The position numbers were made by a program, and so were the translations under genes. The notes beneath the pieces were generated by a model. The model ran no database searches and had not been told where the DNA came from. It saw nothing but the letters and a program-made list of their open reading frames with translations. From Stieleria sp. JC731 (GTDB lineage: Bacteria; Planctomycetota; Planctomycetia; Pirellulales; Pirellulaceae): a stretch of 64,000 nucleotides of DNA. Below are positions 45,101-54,326 of this stretch, in pieces (the stretch's first letter is position 1; the number at the start of each line of letters is the position of its first letter). Location: assembly GCF_020966635.1 (NCBI RefSeq), contig NZ_JAJKFQ010000011.1, positions 1,116,001-1,180,000 of the forward strand. The letters run 5' to 3'.

Positions 45101-47367
45101 AGTTTTTTGGTGGTGACGGAGACGATACCTTCAACGTCAACGATTCTGCCGATGGGACGCGTCTGGATCCTCGTGGAACGCAGGTCGGAACGCTCGACCA
45201 ACTGGGCGGTCTGATTTGTGTCTTCGGCGAAGGCGATACTGACCCTTCGAGCGTGACGTTTGACGTCGCGGCACACCGTACCGATTCAAATATCGCGACT
45301 GTCAGCGAAACTGTGGTTCTGGGCGATCAGTTGAACATTGCTGACAACGATCACTCGGTGAATAGTTTTTATGAACTGACATCAAGCACTTTCGTCCGGA
45401 CGTTGATGTCAGCGGGGATGATTGTTTACGGGACTGTCGAGTCTGTCCAAATCGAAACCGGCTCCGGCGACGATACGTTCGACGTTCAATCGACAGCCGA
45501 TGCGGTGTATACGGACATCAATACCGGCATCGGGACTGATCAAATCACCGTTCAAACCACCGGCGTCGATTCGATCACCGAGATCAACAGTGGTGCCGAT
45601 GCCGATCAAGTCACCGTTGATTCGACGGGCTCCTCAAGCATCCTTGGTGTGATGACGGAAATTGGTTCCGACGCCGTATCGATTAGTTCGCTAGGTGATT
45701 TGGCAGGGGTGATGGTCAGCACCGGCGATCAGGCTGACTCGGTCACTTTGAATCCAGAACCGCTATCGCCGGTCCGTACAGGCGAAGCCTTGATTGCCGT
45801 TCAAGCTGGTTCCGGGGCCGACACAATCGATGTCAACGAAGTCTACTTGAATACGACTGTCGATCTGCAGGGTGGTGGTGACAACGATCTCTTTACACTG
45901 ACTGCCGATGGTTCCGATTCGGCAGGCTACCTTGGGAAGCTTAACGACGATCCCAACGCAGACCCTTCCGTCGATTCGATTGCGGCTACACGCCAATTGT
46001 TTATCGACGGCGGTGCCAATGACGGGACCACCGTGACGTTCAACGAAGGGGCCGGCACGACAGGTCCGACGTTGCTGCCGATCGAGCTTACTGAACCGAA
46101 CATCGAAACCGGTGATAGAATCCGATTGGTCGCCAGTTCCGCGACCACCGCTCTGGATTTGCGGTACGCGATCACAGGACCGGCGGCGGGTGTTTTGGTT
46201 TCGACGGTTCCGGGGTCGCCGCGTCAAACTGTGGGTAATGAAGTCTTTGAAACGTTTGGGATCGAAGACATCGAAGTCACAACCGGTGCTGGCAACGATG
46301 TTTTCACCGTTAGCAGTGACGACCCGTTTGATATCGGTGTCAGCTTGCAACGCGTCGGGATGATCGGCGGTCCTGGTACCGACAAGTTCGAAGTCCTAGG
46401 AACAGCGGGCGCAGATCAAATCACCATCGGAACGGTAGGCGATATGGACGCCGAACCGCTCGAGATTTCAGGGGTCGAATTCATTCGTGTCGAAGGTGGC
46501 GATGGCGACGACCAGCTCGTCAACCGAACCTCGGTGATCTCCGTCATGGATGGCTTGGGTGGCAACGACATCATGTTCGGCGGTTCCGGGCAAGACTTGT
46601 TAACCGGCGGATCGGGTGTCGATTTTCTGTATGCCCGTGGTGGCAACGACATCCTGTTCACCGATCAAGACTTGGGAAGCAATGCCGAAGAAACCACCGA
46701 TGGTGAAATCATTGACGGTGGCAGCGAAGCTTTTATCCCGCTCGGCGATGTCTGCATTCAGCATGGCACCGACCAGATCCGTAATTGCGAAGTCGTCGGC
46801 GATGGTGGTGGCGAGAAAGACGTGATCACTTGGTTGCGGGCGATCTTTATCGATCCAAACGTCATCAGTTTCAGCCCACTGCATCCTTCGCTAACACCAT
46901 TTGCACCCGCGTTTCCGAACCCCGTTGCGGCCCTCGCGGTAACAGAACCTAGCAAGTTACCATTGGCTCCATCTCCCGGCAGCACGTCCCCACCGAGCGA
47001 AGAAGATCCAGTCATTCTGGCCAACTCGACAGATGTCAATGGCGACGGAACCGTCTCACCGACAGACGCTCTGGTGGTGATCAATCTGTTGTCGATCGGA
47101 CAGTCTGGCGAGTCATCGCTGTACGAAACCAATCCGTCAGCCGACGTCAATGGAAATGGAACCATTGAACCGCGTGATGCTTTGATGGTGATCAATTACC
47201 TGTCGGTCGCCGAGGCTCTTTCGTCGGCCGAGTCTGAAGGGATTGGTGAAGGCGATACGCAGTCGGATTCGGCTCTTTCTGATGCCGGATCCTGGCTCGA
47301 TACCGTCGACACTGCCTTCGCGGAAGATGAGGAGGATTGGTTGGACAGCGAACAGGGGTTGTTTTAA
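42133..47367 (+). CDS. Giant secreted surface protein with ~242-aa repeats, RTX-like and dockerin-like repeats
   Basis: This 1744-residue acidic, Gly/Asp/Thr-rich protein has a basic N-terminus (many Arg to about residue 38) followed by the motif AESLERRQLLAA, which is characteristic of exported planctomycete proteins. A ~242-residue unit repeats; its landmark (FNLSS-DADG-LNP-type segment) lies near residues 517, 758 and 1000. Many GxGNDxI beta-roll motifs are interspersed. An RTX-like stretch lies near 1475 (GGNDIMFGGSGQDLLTGGSG). Two dockerin-like calcium loops lie near 1633 (DVNGDGTVSPTDALVVINLL) and 1670 (DVNGNGTIEPRDALMVINYL). It is likely calcium-stabilised and surface-exposed, acting in adhesion or matrix. 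Confidence 0.88.
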   Translation: MPQSSRQTKQSVRFARKTSRRSRPNKRRRRLFAESLERRQLLAADPYVFDIPDDPSLEPGEINQTMISVSDNGLIVFDINQQVVLDFEPLFDVSSIQINGGDDNNELILDFSGGDFTVPVGFEGGNQSSAVGDQLTLINGSADSIGMGFNDAHSGSIELVTQTLGINQTITYTGLEPVVVSLTATTITFDFLGGDETITLGDDAIVNDGMNQIDSTLGELVSFASPSDSVIVNSGLGIDQVFVTELDAASTFSDLTINGDEGDDVITIENVLSTIAATVNGGDGVDTITIGSAAGTLDGILGTVSVNGGVQPDIGSINDTVTAKGAMASSVVIGGDELIIDDSGSPLAHDYEVTATSVQRIGNPAISYDMIEQLTLRTGIDADSVDVLSTGLILTTVESGDGDDAITVTSTADGSALRIDTGNGNDVVSVTGTGTGQSVTTVNTGLGDDDIQIDGTGIASGLSVDASDGVDVISIAAVGTDSINSLGLGGGADVINVRSLAAGSLTEVFGDDGNDTFNLSSLADGDRLNPEGSMNGDLDGLIGEICLFGDAHLVPPEITDSLTVGGSMVSVAVPRGDQVNISDRASVADNAYTFEPTQFTRVGGPTIELARVESVQVETGSGNDTLQIASVQAVTFSSFVTGAGDDTVQLAATGSQSLVSIQTQLGNDTVTIDSTGSGSLVNVATGDDQDVVDVVTTGASSGLSIDTGIASDVITIVGVGNLAVTSVSSGDQNDVINVRSSAIGSETELDTGDGNDTINLSSDADGNLLNPSGDPAGDLDGFLGALTIDGGGEEPAVTRTDAVTVKSSVMVDVEVPVGDTVNISDEDNAAGMAYVLGVNTFQRVVTPVFNYVDIESVNLETGDADDQVTLLGSPDSSTTNITTGDGLDIIVISSTGADSLTTVDAGQGNDLLVVNATGANSVTRASTGEGNDDVSVASTGAASGLAIDTAAGIDLFEVHTTGQASVLAVNLGTENDVANVIGTGIESTSEFFGGDGDDTFNVNDSADGTRLDPRGTQVGTLDQLGGLICVFGEGDTDPSSVTFDVAAHRTDSNIATVSETVVLGDQLNIADNDHSVNSFYELTSSTFVRTLMSAGMIVYGTVESVQIETGSGDDTFDVQSTADAVYTDINTGIGTDQITVQTTGVDSITEINSGADADQVTVDSTGSSSILGVMTEIGSDAVSISSLGDLAGVMVSTGDQADSVTLNPEPLSPVRTGEALIAVQAGSGADTIDVNEVYLNTTVDLQGGGDNDLFTLTADGSDSAGYLGKLNDDPNADPSVDSIAATRQLFIDGGANDGTTVTFNEGAGTTGPTLLPIELTEPNIETGDRIRLVASSATTALDLRYAITGPAAGVLVSTVPGSPRQTVGNEVFETFGIEDIEVTTGAGNDVFTVSSDDPFDIGVSLQRVGMIGGPGTDKFEVLGTAGADQITIGTVGDMDAEPLEISGVEFIRVEGGDGDDQLVNRTSVISVMDGLGGNDIMFGGSGQDLLTGGSGVDFLYARGGNDILFTDQDLGSNAEETTDGEIIDGGSEAFIPLGDVCIQHGTDQIRNCEVVGDGGGEKDVITWLRAIFIDPNVISFSPLHPSLTPFAPAFPNPVAALAVTEPSKLPLAPSPGSTSPPSEEDPVILANSTDVNGDGTVSPTDALVVINLLSIGQSGESSLYETNPSADVNGNGTIEPRDALMVINYLSVAEALSSAESEGIGEGDTQSDSALSDAGSWLDTVDTAFAEDEEDWLDSEQGLF

Positions 47368-47375
47368 CTGAAACG

Positions 47376-47407
47376 AACAACTGTGAAACTTTGTGTTTCG
47401 CGTTGTT
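47376..47407 (+). terminator. Terminator-like hairpin after the giant protein gene
   Basis: AACAAC and GAAAC (47376-47389) pair with GTTTC and GTTGTT (47395-47407), with a small internal loop. It lies 9 bp after the stop. It lacks a strong T tract, so confidence is moderate. Confidence 0.45.
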
Positions 47408-47650
47408 GGCTGCAAAATTGTTGTGCCCCGTCGGCTTTCACTGGCACTCAGTTGCGGAATAACCGGCATGGTTTGCCAAAGAGTGATAAAAAACGGGGGG
47501 GAACTTGGTCTGCTAAGGGTTTGCCCATGAACTCGACTGATTGAATTGCCGATGTTCAGGATTGGGTAAATCACTTCCGTTCGGCGCCACGGTCTGCGCC
47601 AACGAGCCCGGACATCCCCGCCATTCACACATCACGCAACGGAATGCGAC

Positions 47651-49120
47651 GTGAATAGAAAACACATCATTCGGCTTTCGGTCGCAGTTCTGGTGGCTTC
47701 AACGGCATCGGTCGCACGTGCCCAAGCCCCTGCCGCAGCTCCGTCGCCTACGATCTGGCGTTTCATGGGGATTCCGCAAGGCCTTCAGAAAATCCGCGAT
47801 GTGACTGTCAACCGGCATGGCAATTTTCCAGGACTGGAACGCAAGCCACCGGTCAAGCGAATTGGCGATCCTGCAAACTTGGAATCAGACAATCCCGCGA
47901 TTAAAGCGGCTGCCGAGATCAAGCAGGCCGAAGACCTGAAGATGCAGAAGATCAAGGCGATCAAGTTCTTGGCGACAATGGGATGCGGCTGCTACGACAA
48001 AGAAGGCAAAATCACTGACGCCCTGCTAGCGGCCATGGATGATTGCACGCCGGATGTTCGCTTGGCTGCGATCGATGCTATCGCGGACACTGCCAATGGC
48101 GAATGCTGCAAGTCTTGCGGCTCGACCTCGTGCTGCAGCGAAAAAGTAACCAAACGACTCAGCGAAATCGCTTACGAACGTGATGACAACGGCTGCATGC
48201 TGGAACCGAGTGCCGAAATTCGCGCGGCGGCAGCAAAAGCATTGAAAATCTGCTGCCCCAATCGTGCCACCGGTCCGATCGAAGAAGACATTCCTGACCT
48301 AGGTGAGCCGATCAAAACGGTTCCGATCCAAGGCGAAACCGAAGAGGAAGTCGAAGCGATCGAGGGTGAAGGGGGAGCAACAGCGATTGATGTCGAAGCG
48401 GAAACAACCAGCATCCCGATGCCTTCGCCGTCGTACGTTAGCGTTCCTGAATCTGGGGAAACGTATGTAATCGAAGAAGACGGTTTGCAATCGCCAAGCA
48501 ATCAAATCCCTCAGCCAATCAAGGATATTGATTCGACATCCGGTTCCACGCTGCAGCCGATGCCGGTGCTTTTGAATTCGGCGAGCAACAACACTTCAAC
48601 CACCGATGCATCATCGAAGAAGACAGCCAAAGGTGTCGAGGTCGGTACCGTTCGCATGATCGGCGGTATGGCGATTCAGCCTGTCACGATTTCACACGTG
48701 TCGGCCATCGAAGACGCTGCCGACGAACCGCAACAAGCAACTGAAGCGAAACCCCTTCAAGCGGTTCCGCAATTGGTTCGCCGCCCAAAACCAGTGGCTC
48801 TGCCAATCAACTCGCAGCCACAGTTCACCGCTCCTGCTAAAGCTCAGCCTGCACCGGCGACTCAAACCCGCAGTGTCCAATCAAAGGTTCAAGCGACGGT
48901 TGTGGGAGTGAATCACCGAACCGGTAAGATTGCTTTGCGAAGCGGCCAACCGTTCCGCGTCGGTTCATCCGTGACCGTTTATCACTCGTACTTGACCGGT
49001 GAACGGCTAGTCGGACACTTGTTGATCGAGTCGGTCAATGGAGCTCAAGCAGTTGCCGTCACGACGGACCGTTCGGCGATGGATCACATCGAAACTGGTG
49101 ACCGAGCCGTTTGCTTCTAG
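47651..49120 (+). CDS. Secreted Cys-rich protein with HEAT-like region
   Basis: This 489-residue protein starts with a GTG at 47651, followed by a good signal peptide (NRKHIIRLSVAVLVASTASVARA). The segment 90-200 has HEAT-like helices (TDALLAAMDDCTPDVRLAAI, SAEIRAAAAKALKIC) interrupted by cysteine clusters (MGCGCYDKEG, GECCKSCGSTSCC) that may bind metal or form disulfides. A long Pro/Glu/Thr-rich linker (about 210-410) leads to a compact C-terminal domain (VQATVVGVNHRTGKIALRSG to the end). The C-terminal part may be an OB- or PilZ-like beta unit. The function is unknown. Confidence 0.68.
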   Translation: MNRKHIIRLSVAVLVASTASVARAQAPAAAPSPTIWRFMGIPQGLQKIRDVTVNRHGNFPGLERKPPVKRIGDPANLESDNPAIKAAAEIKQAEDLKMQKIKAIKFLATMGCGCYDKEGKITDALLAAMDDCTPDVRLAAIDAIADTANGECCKSCGSTSCCSEKVTKRLSEIAYERDDNGCMLEPSAEIRAAAAKALKICCPNRATGPIEEDIPDLGEPIKTVPIQGETEEEVEAIEGEGGATAIDVEAETTSIPMPSPSYVSVPESGETYVIEEDGLQSPSNQIPQPIKDIDSTSGSTLQPMPVLLNSASNNTSTTDASSKKTAKGVEVGTVRMIGGMAIQPVTISHVSAIEDAADEPQQATEAKPLQAVPQLVRRPKPVALPINSQPQFTAPAKAQPAPATQTRSVQSKVQATVVGVNHRTGKIALRSGQPFRVGSSVTVYHSYLTGERLVGHLLIESVNGAQAVAVTTDRSAMDHIETGDRAVCF

Positions 49121-49153
49121 TTCGCGCCGATTGCTCGACTGGGAACTGCGGCA

Positions 49154-49864
49154 CTAATCGAGTGTCATCACACCATCGTCGACTTTCAGAATCGCGACGA
49201 CACGTCGACCATCGCTCGCATCTTTAGGCAGACCGCTCCGCGACTCCGCCGCGCCCACCAAGACCCAACGACCCACCGGAACACGTGCGGTGGCTTCGAT
49301 CGTCAATGGCGACTGGTTTTGATATTTCAATTGGATCTGAATTTGCAACTGATTCTTTTCTGTGGTGTTCAGCAGCGTCGACATCATTGACAGCTGGCCG
49401 TAACGTGAAGTGCCACTTACGGTCGATCGTTGTCCGATGGTAATCATCGAAGTCGCCGATCCGGCTTGAACGAGTCTTCCGAAACCTGCTTTGCTAAGTC
49501 CAGACCGTGCCGGACCATCGTAGGGCAAGCGATTTTCGTCGTCCGATTCGATCAGCAGCACCAATTGATAGGTGACATCTTTGGTAGGGCCGACATTGGA
49601 AGCAGCACTGGACAGCGTTGATGAATTCGCCGTCGCAGGGTTCACCGTGTTGGAAATCGGTTGAGGCTGCCGGCTTTGATGTGATTGCCGCACGCTCAAG
49701 ACCTGCGCCGAAGCGTTCGAGGTGGCGAGCACCGAAGACACGGCGATGAAAAACAGAGCGGCGTTGCTCTTGAGTGCTGAGCTCGGACCGAACGCTACTC
49801 GCTTCGGCTTCATTCGCTTTAGTTCGTCACGGGCTGAAAGCTGGCTGACGCAATTTCGCTTCAT
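49154..49864 (-). CDS. Secreted hypothetical protein
   Basis: The ATG at 49864 gives 236 residues. GGAG four codons upstream, inside the longer frame from 49876, is well placed for this start. The N-terminal basic region and hydrophobic core (SNAALFFIAVSSVLATSNASA) form a signal peptide. The mature part is Ser/Thr-rich and ends in a beta-rich domain (QLQIQIQLKYQNQSPLTIEA, VGRWVLVGAAES). The pattern is reminiscent of secretin-adjacent or pilus-associated proteins, in which a GSPII N-domain-like unit is common, but this is not supported strongly. Confidence 0.6.
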   Translation of the reverse strand: MKRNCVSQLSARDELKRMKPKRVAFGPSSALKSNAALFFIAVSSVLATSNASAQVLSVRQSHQSRQPQPISNTVNPATANSSTLSSAASNVGPTKDVTYQLVLLIESDDENRLPYDGPARSGLSKAGFGRLVQAGSATSMITIGQRSTVSGTSRYGQLSMMSTLLNTTEKNQLQIQIQLKYQNQSPLTIEATARVPVGRWVLVGAAESRSGLPKDASDGRRVVAILKVDDGVMTLD

Positions 49865-50243
49865 CTTTATCTCCATTGACTGATACGGCTGTCTGGGAGG
49901 TTGGACAACTCACCCGGCAGGTTGGTTCCGCTGCGAGCGTAAACATGCGAGCGAAAAACAATTGATCACGGCAATTGTTGGGGAGACGGGTCTTGCAAAG
50001 TCCGGGGAGAAAAAGCTAGCTCGCTGAGCTGCCCCACCGTGCTAGCCCGCTGAGCAGCCTCATCATGCGAGAGGCTGCTGGATGCCACATTGGATATCTT
50101 TTGCCGTAAATCCGTATCCGTGTTACCCATTCTAGGACGAACCAAGTCGCCAGGTCGTTGGCTGTACACGAAGCCATCGAATCCCACGCTTTCATAAAGA
50201 ACACCTGTGTACCGATCCTTGGGCGTCTCGCTACACTGCCGCG
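49865..50243. other. Divergent intergenic region with direct repeat and hairpin
   Basis: Between the secreted-protein gene (minus) and queA (plus) lies a 19-bp imperfect direct repeat (50015-50033 and 50041-50059) and a 9-bp hairpin, AGCAGCCTC/GAGGCTGCT (50053-50061 and 50071-50079). I did not see the conserved core of a preQ1 riboswitch. Confidence 0.5.
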
Positions 50244-51344
50244 ATGAGCGAAATCGATCTTTACGACTATGAACTGCCGCGTGAATTGATTGCGCAGCAA
50301 CCACTTGCCACTCGAAGTGACGCTCGGTTGATGTTGATCAATCGTCGCAATGGGACAATTGAACATCATCACGTCCGAGACCTTCCGGACTTGCTGCGCA
50401 GCGAAGACACGCTGGTGCTCAATGACAGCCGCGTGATTCCCGCTCGGATGATCGGCTTTCGGACTCGTACTGGCGGTCGCTGGCAGGGCCTGTTCTTGCG
50501 TGCCGATGGCGATTCGGGCGTTTGGGAAGTGCTGACCAAGACGCGTGGAAAGCTGGTTCCCGGCGAGACGATTACGGTCGAAGATCGAAACGGTTTGCCC
50601 GGGATGCGTTTGGAAGTTGTTGCTCGCACCGCAGAAGGGCATTTGGTGGTTTTGCCACGACCGGCAGCCGAATCGATTGGAAACACGTCCAGTGAAGGCT
50701 TGGACGAAGACAGCCCGCCGCACGAGTGGCTGCAGCGTTACGGTCGTGTCCCGTTGCCTCCATATATCCGCGATGGGCATATGGTCGACGACGATGTGCA
50801 AAATTATCAAACGGTGTTTTCGAAGACTCCCGGAAGCGTCGCCGCGCCGACTGCGGGGCTGCACTTTACACCCTCGCTTTTGAAGCAGGTTCAATCTGGT
50901 GGAACCGAAACGGCGTCAGTCACACTGCACGTCGGTTTGGGCACATTTCGTCCGGTCTCGACAGATTCGCTTGACGACCATGTGATGCACACCGAATGGG
51001 CCGAGATCAGCGAAGACAATGCTGACTTGATTAACCAGCGTCGTCAGGGCGGTGGACGCTGCGTTGCGGTCGGAACGACGGCCGTTCGGACCTTGGAAAG
51101 TGCCGCAGCAGCATTAGACGGTGGTTTGGGCGAATGGTCAGGCACGACCAACCTATTCATTCGTCCGCCCTATAGGTTTCAAGTCGTCGATGCGCTAATG
51201 ACGAACTTTCACCTTCCTAAAAGCACATTGCTAATCTTGGTCAGTGCTTTGGCTGGTCGTGAATTGATCCTCGAAGCATACGCGAAGGCTGTCGAAAACG
51301 AGTACCGTTTCTTCAGCTATGGCGATGCGATGCTGATCGTGTGA
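50244..51344 (+). CDS. queA: tRNA preQ1(34) S-adenosylmethionine ribosyltransferase-isomerase QueA
   Basis: This is the penultimate enzyme of queuosine synthesis; it transfers and isomerises the ribosyl part of SAM onto preQ1 in tRNA. The 366-residue length and motifs are full: YDYELPRELIAQQPL, LVLNDSRVIPARM, PLPPYIRDG, PGSVAAPTAGLHFT, LHVGLGTFRPV and the C-terminal NFHLPKSTLLILVSALAG. A separate queuosine operon is not visible. Its end overlaps by 32 bp with the convergent membrane-protein gene. Confidence 0.96.
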   Translation: MSEIDLYDYELPRELIAQQPLATRSDARLMLINRRNGTIEHHHVRDLPDLLRSEDTLVLNDSRVIPARMIGFRTRTGGRWQGLFLRADGDSGVWEVLTKTRGKLVPGETITVEDRNGLPGMRLEVVARTAEGHLVVLPRPAAESIGNTSSEGLDEDSPPHEWLQRYGRVPLPPYIRDGHMVDDDVQNYQTVFSKTPGSVAAPTAGLHFTPSLLKQVQSGGTETASVTLHVGLGTFRPVSTDSLDDHVMHTEWAEISEDNADLINQRRQGGGRCVAVGTTAVRTLESAAAALDGGLGEWSGTTNLFIRPPYRFQVVDALMTNFHLPKSTLLILVSALAGRELILEAYAKAVENEYRFFSYGDAMLIV

Positions 51345-51789
51345 AATAGAAGCCCACCAGCATCACTAGTATCGCAGGCGTCATCGCCAAGCCGGCGAGT
51401 TTGTGCACATGCATCATTTCATGCATTTGCGAAGTCGATGGGATTGGCAGCATGCAATAGAAAACGCTTGCGATCGTCAGCAGTCCTGCGACTAATGTGG
51501 ACAGATAACCGATGACGTGCGTCCAGGAAGTTTGGTATCGCGGCGTCAAATAACGAAGCATCGCGAACGCGAAAACCGGCAAGCCGAATACCAACGCGCC
51601 GCTGGCCATCATGTGTGCCATCAGCATCTGGCCACCCAGGGTTTGTCCTCCCAAGGCGGGCAGCGAGGTAATCGTCAGTACTCCGACAACGATAATCAAA
51701 CAGGCAATCAAGAAGCGATCAATCCAAACGGCCATGACGGGGCTTCGAATCCTGGGCTTTGAAACGGTGCTGGTCAGCGAGAGACGCAT
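51313..51789 (-). CDS. Four-span membrane protein, possibly cytochrome b-like
   Basis: The ATG at 51789 gives 158 residues; an upstream frame to 51852 is less likely. There are four predicted spans: FLIACLIIVVGVLTITSLP (about 26-44), MLMAHMMASGALVFGLPVFAF (about 57-78), HVIGYLSTLVAGLLTIASVF (about 92-111) and LAGLAMTPAILVMLVGFYF (about 130-150). Several His and Met residues sit in or beside the spans (LMAHMMAS, MHEMMHVHKLAG), as in small heme- or copper-binding proteins. Identity as a cytochrome is only a guess. It overlaps the end of queA. Confidence 0.6.
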   Translation of the reverse strand: MRLSLTSTVSKPRIRSPVMAVWIDRFLIACLIIVVGVLTITSLPALGGQTLGGQMLMAHMMASGALVFGLPVFAFAMLRYLTPRYQTSWTHVIGYLSTLVAGLLTIASVFYCMLPIPSTSQMHEMMHVHKLAGLAMTPAILVMLVGFYFTRSASHRHS

Positions 51790-52240
51790 GCCTTTCGCCT
51801 TGTATTCACAATGCAGCGGACGCGCGAACCTAAACTGGTGGCGAAAAGTCAAACGTTCGGCTGATTCTAGTCTCCTACCGGGATTTTGAATAACCGGGCT
51901 CGGTTAGCGGTTCGTCGATAGCCGGCTAATGTTGATTTGCACCACGCTGCCTTGAGTTGGTGCGTTGTCGTTCTGGATCGAGAGCATTTCGGCTCGAGTT
52001 GACTTTCCGTTCTCACGAGTCTGGTTTTCTGGGGCCAGGCGTCGGGGAATTTTGCAATTACGCGGCTTGCAGCAGCCGCGTGAAGGATGCTTTGGAACGC
52101 CATGGAGAGGATCAAAATTAGATTTTACGCCGTTTAAATACCCCTAGGTGGCTGGACTGCTCATTGACAAAATTTGGCTTTCTGTCGAAAGTGAGGCAGC
52201 TAACAGCCGCTTTCCCAAACCCCCCTGACAATTCTCTTCG
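51790..52240. other. Intergenic region upstream of leuC
   Basis: There is no supported gene. A 7-bp hairpin CGCGGCT/AGCCGCG (52061-52067 and 52074-52080) and a TTGACA hexamer (52164-52169) may belong to the leuCD leader or promoter. I did not find a leucine-rich leader peptide. Confidence 0.45.
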
Positions 52241-53665
52241 ATGACCGATGCATCTTCGTCCGGCCCACGGACACTTTTGGATAAGATCTGGGATCAGCAC
52301 GTTGTTCATCAGGGCGAATCCGGCCCCGCGATCGTCTACATCGACCTTCATTTGGTTCATGAGGTCACCAGCCCACAAGCGTTTGAAGGGCTGCGAATGA
52401 ACAAACGGCCGGTGCGACGCCCCGAGCGAACATTGGCCACCCCCGATCACAACGTTCCCACGTCCGATCGCTCGCTTCCGATCGCCGACCCAATCAGCCG
52501 CAAGCAGATCGAAACTCTGCGAGCAAACTGTGCCGAATTCGGCGTGCAATTGTTTGACATCGGCGACGTTCGTCAGGGGATTGTCCACGTCATCGGTCCC
52601 GAGAACGGTTACACACAACCAGGGATGACCATCGTTTGCGGTGACAGCCATACGGCAACTCACGGCGCGTTCGGCGCTCTCGCGTTCGGGATCGGCACCA
52701 GCGAAGTCGAACACGTTTTGGCAACTCAGACGTTGCTGCAGTTCAAGCCAAAGACGTTTGAATTGCGTGTCGATGGAAGCTTGTCAAAAGGCGTCACGGC
52801 CAAGGACATGATCCTGTACCTCATCGGCCAAATCGGAACCGCCGGTGGCACCGGATACGTGCTGGAGTACACAGGTGACGCCGTCCGCGCGTTGACCATG
52901 GAAGAACGCATGACGGTTTGCAACATGTCGATCGAAGCCGGGGCACGTGCCGGGATGATCGCACCCGACCAAGTCACGTTCGATTACCTCCGCGGACTTC
53001 CCGAGTCGCCAAAAGATTTCGATGCGGCGGTAAAACGATGGAGCGAACTGAACACCGATGCTGGTGCGTCATACGATAAGTCACTGACATTTGCCGGTTC
53101 GGATATCCAACCGCAGGTCACTTGGGGAACCAACCCTGGGCAAGTCCTTAGCATTACCGCGAAGACACCTAACCCCGCCGATTTCGACGACGCGACCGAT
53201 CAGAAAACTACCAGTGACGCACTGAGCTACATGGGCTTGGATGCCGGTAAAGCGATTCAAGACATTTCGATCGACCGCGTCTTTATCGGGTCCTGCACCA
53301 ACGCACGGATCGAAGATTTGCGTGCCGCAGCTGCAGTCGTCAAAGGTCACCGCGTTAGCGACAAAGTCAGCGCGATGGTTGTTCCCGGTAGCGGTAAAGT
53401 TAAAGAGCATGCCGAAAGCGAAGGTCTGGACAAGGTCTTCCGCGAAGCAGGCTTTGATTGGCGCGAAGCGGGATGCAGCATGTGTTTGGCAATGAACCCC
53501 GACAAGCTAGCGCCGGGCGAACGTTGTGCCAGCACCAGTAACAGAAACTTTGAAGGCCGTCAGGGCAAAGGTGGACGTACCCACCTGGTCAGTCCCGCGA
53601 TGGCAGCGGCTGCCGCGATCGAAGGTCATTTCGTCGACATCCGCGATTGGAGCTACAAGGGTTAG
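52241..53665 (+). CDS. leuC: 3-isopropylmalate dehydratase large subunit LeuC
   Basis: This is the catalytic subunit of isopropylmalate isomerase in leucine synthesis (474 residues). It carries an aconitase-type [4Fe-4S] cluster: the cysteines are in [13 protein letters not shown] and [13 protein letters not shown]. Other landmarks are [40 protein letters not shown] and [19 protein letters not shown]. The small subunit leuD starts 5 bp after the stop, so the two are co-translated. Confidence 0.97.
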   Translation: MTDASSSGPRTLLDKIWDQHVVHQGESGPAIVYIDLHLVHEVTSPQAFEGLRMNKRPVRRPERTLATPDHNVPTSDRSLPIADPISRKQIETLRANCAEFGVQLFDIGDVRQGIVHVIGPENGYTQPGMTIVCGDSHTATHGAFGALAFGIGTSEVEHVLATQTLLQFKPKTFELRVDGSLSKGVTAKDMILYLIGQIGTAGGTGYVLEYTGDAVRALTMEERMTVCNMSIEAGARAGMIAPDQVTFDYLRGLPESPKDFDAAVKRWSELNTDAGASYDKSLTFAGSDIQPQVTWGTNPGQVLSITAKTPNPADFDDATDQKTTSDALSYMGLDAGKAIQDISIDRVFIGSCTNARIEDLRAAAAVVKGHRVSDKVSAMVVPGSGKVKEHAESEGLDKVFREAGFDWREAGCSMCLAMNPDKLAPGERCASTSNRNFEGRQGKGGRTHLVSPAMAAAAAIEGHFVDIRDWSYKG

Positions 53666-53670
53666 AACGA

Positions 53671-54264
53671 ATGCAAAGCTTTACAAAACATACCGGTGTT
53701 GTGGCGACGATGAATCGAGCCAACGTAGACACCGATCAAATCATTCCAAAACAGTTTCTCAAACGGATCGAGCGAACCGGATTCGGTCAGTTCCTGTTTT
53801 ACGACTGGCGATTTGAAGACGACGGAGAAACTCCGAACCCAGAATTCGAACTCAACCAGCCAGCGGTTAAAGATGCGTCTGTTCTGATCGCTCGCCGAAA
53901 CTTCGGAAGCGGATCCAGCCGTGAGCATGCCGTTTGGGCGCTTGATGATTACGGATTTCGCAGCGTGATTGCCCCTTCGTTCGCAGACATTTTCTTCAAC
54001 AACTGTTTCAAGAACGGAGTCCTTCCGATCGTATTACCCGAATCGGACATTGACGAACTGTTCGCCAAGGCTGAAGAAAAAGGCACTTACGAATTGACGG
54101 TGGATCTCGAAAAACAAGAGATCTACGACGCCGATGGTTGGAAGCGATCTTTCGAAGTCGACTCCAGTCGCCGCGAAAAACTGTTGCAAGGTTTGGACGA
54201 TATCGGGCAAACCCTGCAGATGGCGGATAAAATCGCAGAGTACGAAGCGGCTCGCACTTGGTAG
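53671..54264 (+). CDS. leuD: 3-isopropylmalate dehydratase small subunit LeuD
   Basis: This 197-residue swivelling subunit is the partner of LeuC. It shows [16 protein letters not shown] and the diagnostic [19 protein letters not shown], followed by [18 protein letters not shown]. The start at 53671 is the natural [10 protein letters not shown]-terminus, 5 bp after leuC. A longer frame reaching into leuC (53647) is not needed. Confidence 0.97.
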   Translation: MQSFTKHTGVVATMNRANVDTDQIIPKQFLKRIERTGFGQFLFYDWRFEDDGETPNPEFELNQPAVKDASVLIARRNFGSGSSREHAVWALDDYGFRSVIAPSFADIFFNNCFKNGVLPIVLPESDIDELFAKAEEKGTYELTVDLEKQEIYDADGWKRSFEVDSSRREKLLQGLDDIGQTLQMADKIAEYEAARTW

Positions 54265-54326
54265 CGCCGCTCGAAGTTAAGCTGATTACTTCTCGCTGCT
54301 GATTTTCTCCAACACCCCACTTTCGA

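Noticed and set aside
42321-47628. Several 60-195 codon minus-strand frames inside and after the giant protein gene
   Set aside because: They are shadows caused by the biased, repetitive composition of the coding strand and have no independent signals.
50015-50243. preQ1 riboswitch before queA
   Set aside because: The direct repeat and hairpin do not contain the known preQ1 aptamer core, and queA is usually not the controlled gene in such settings.
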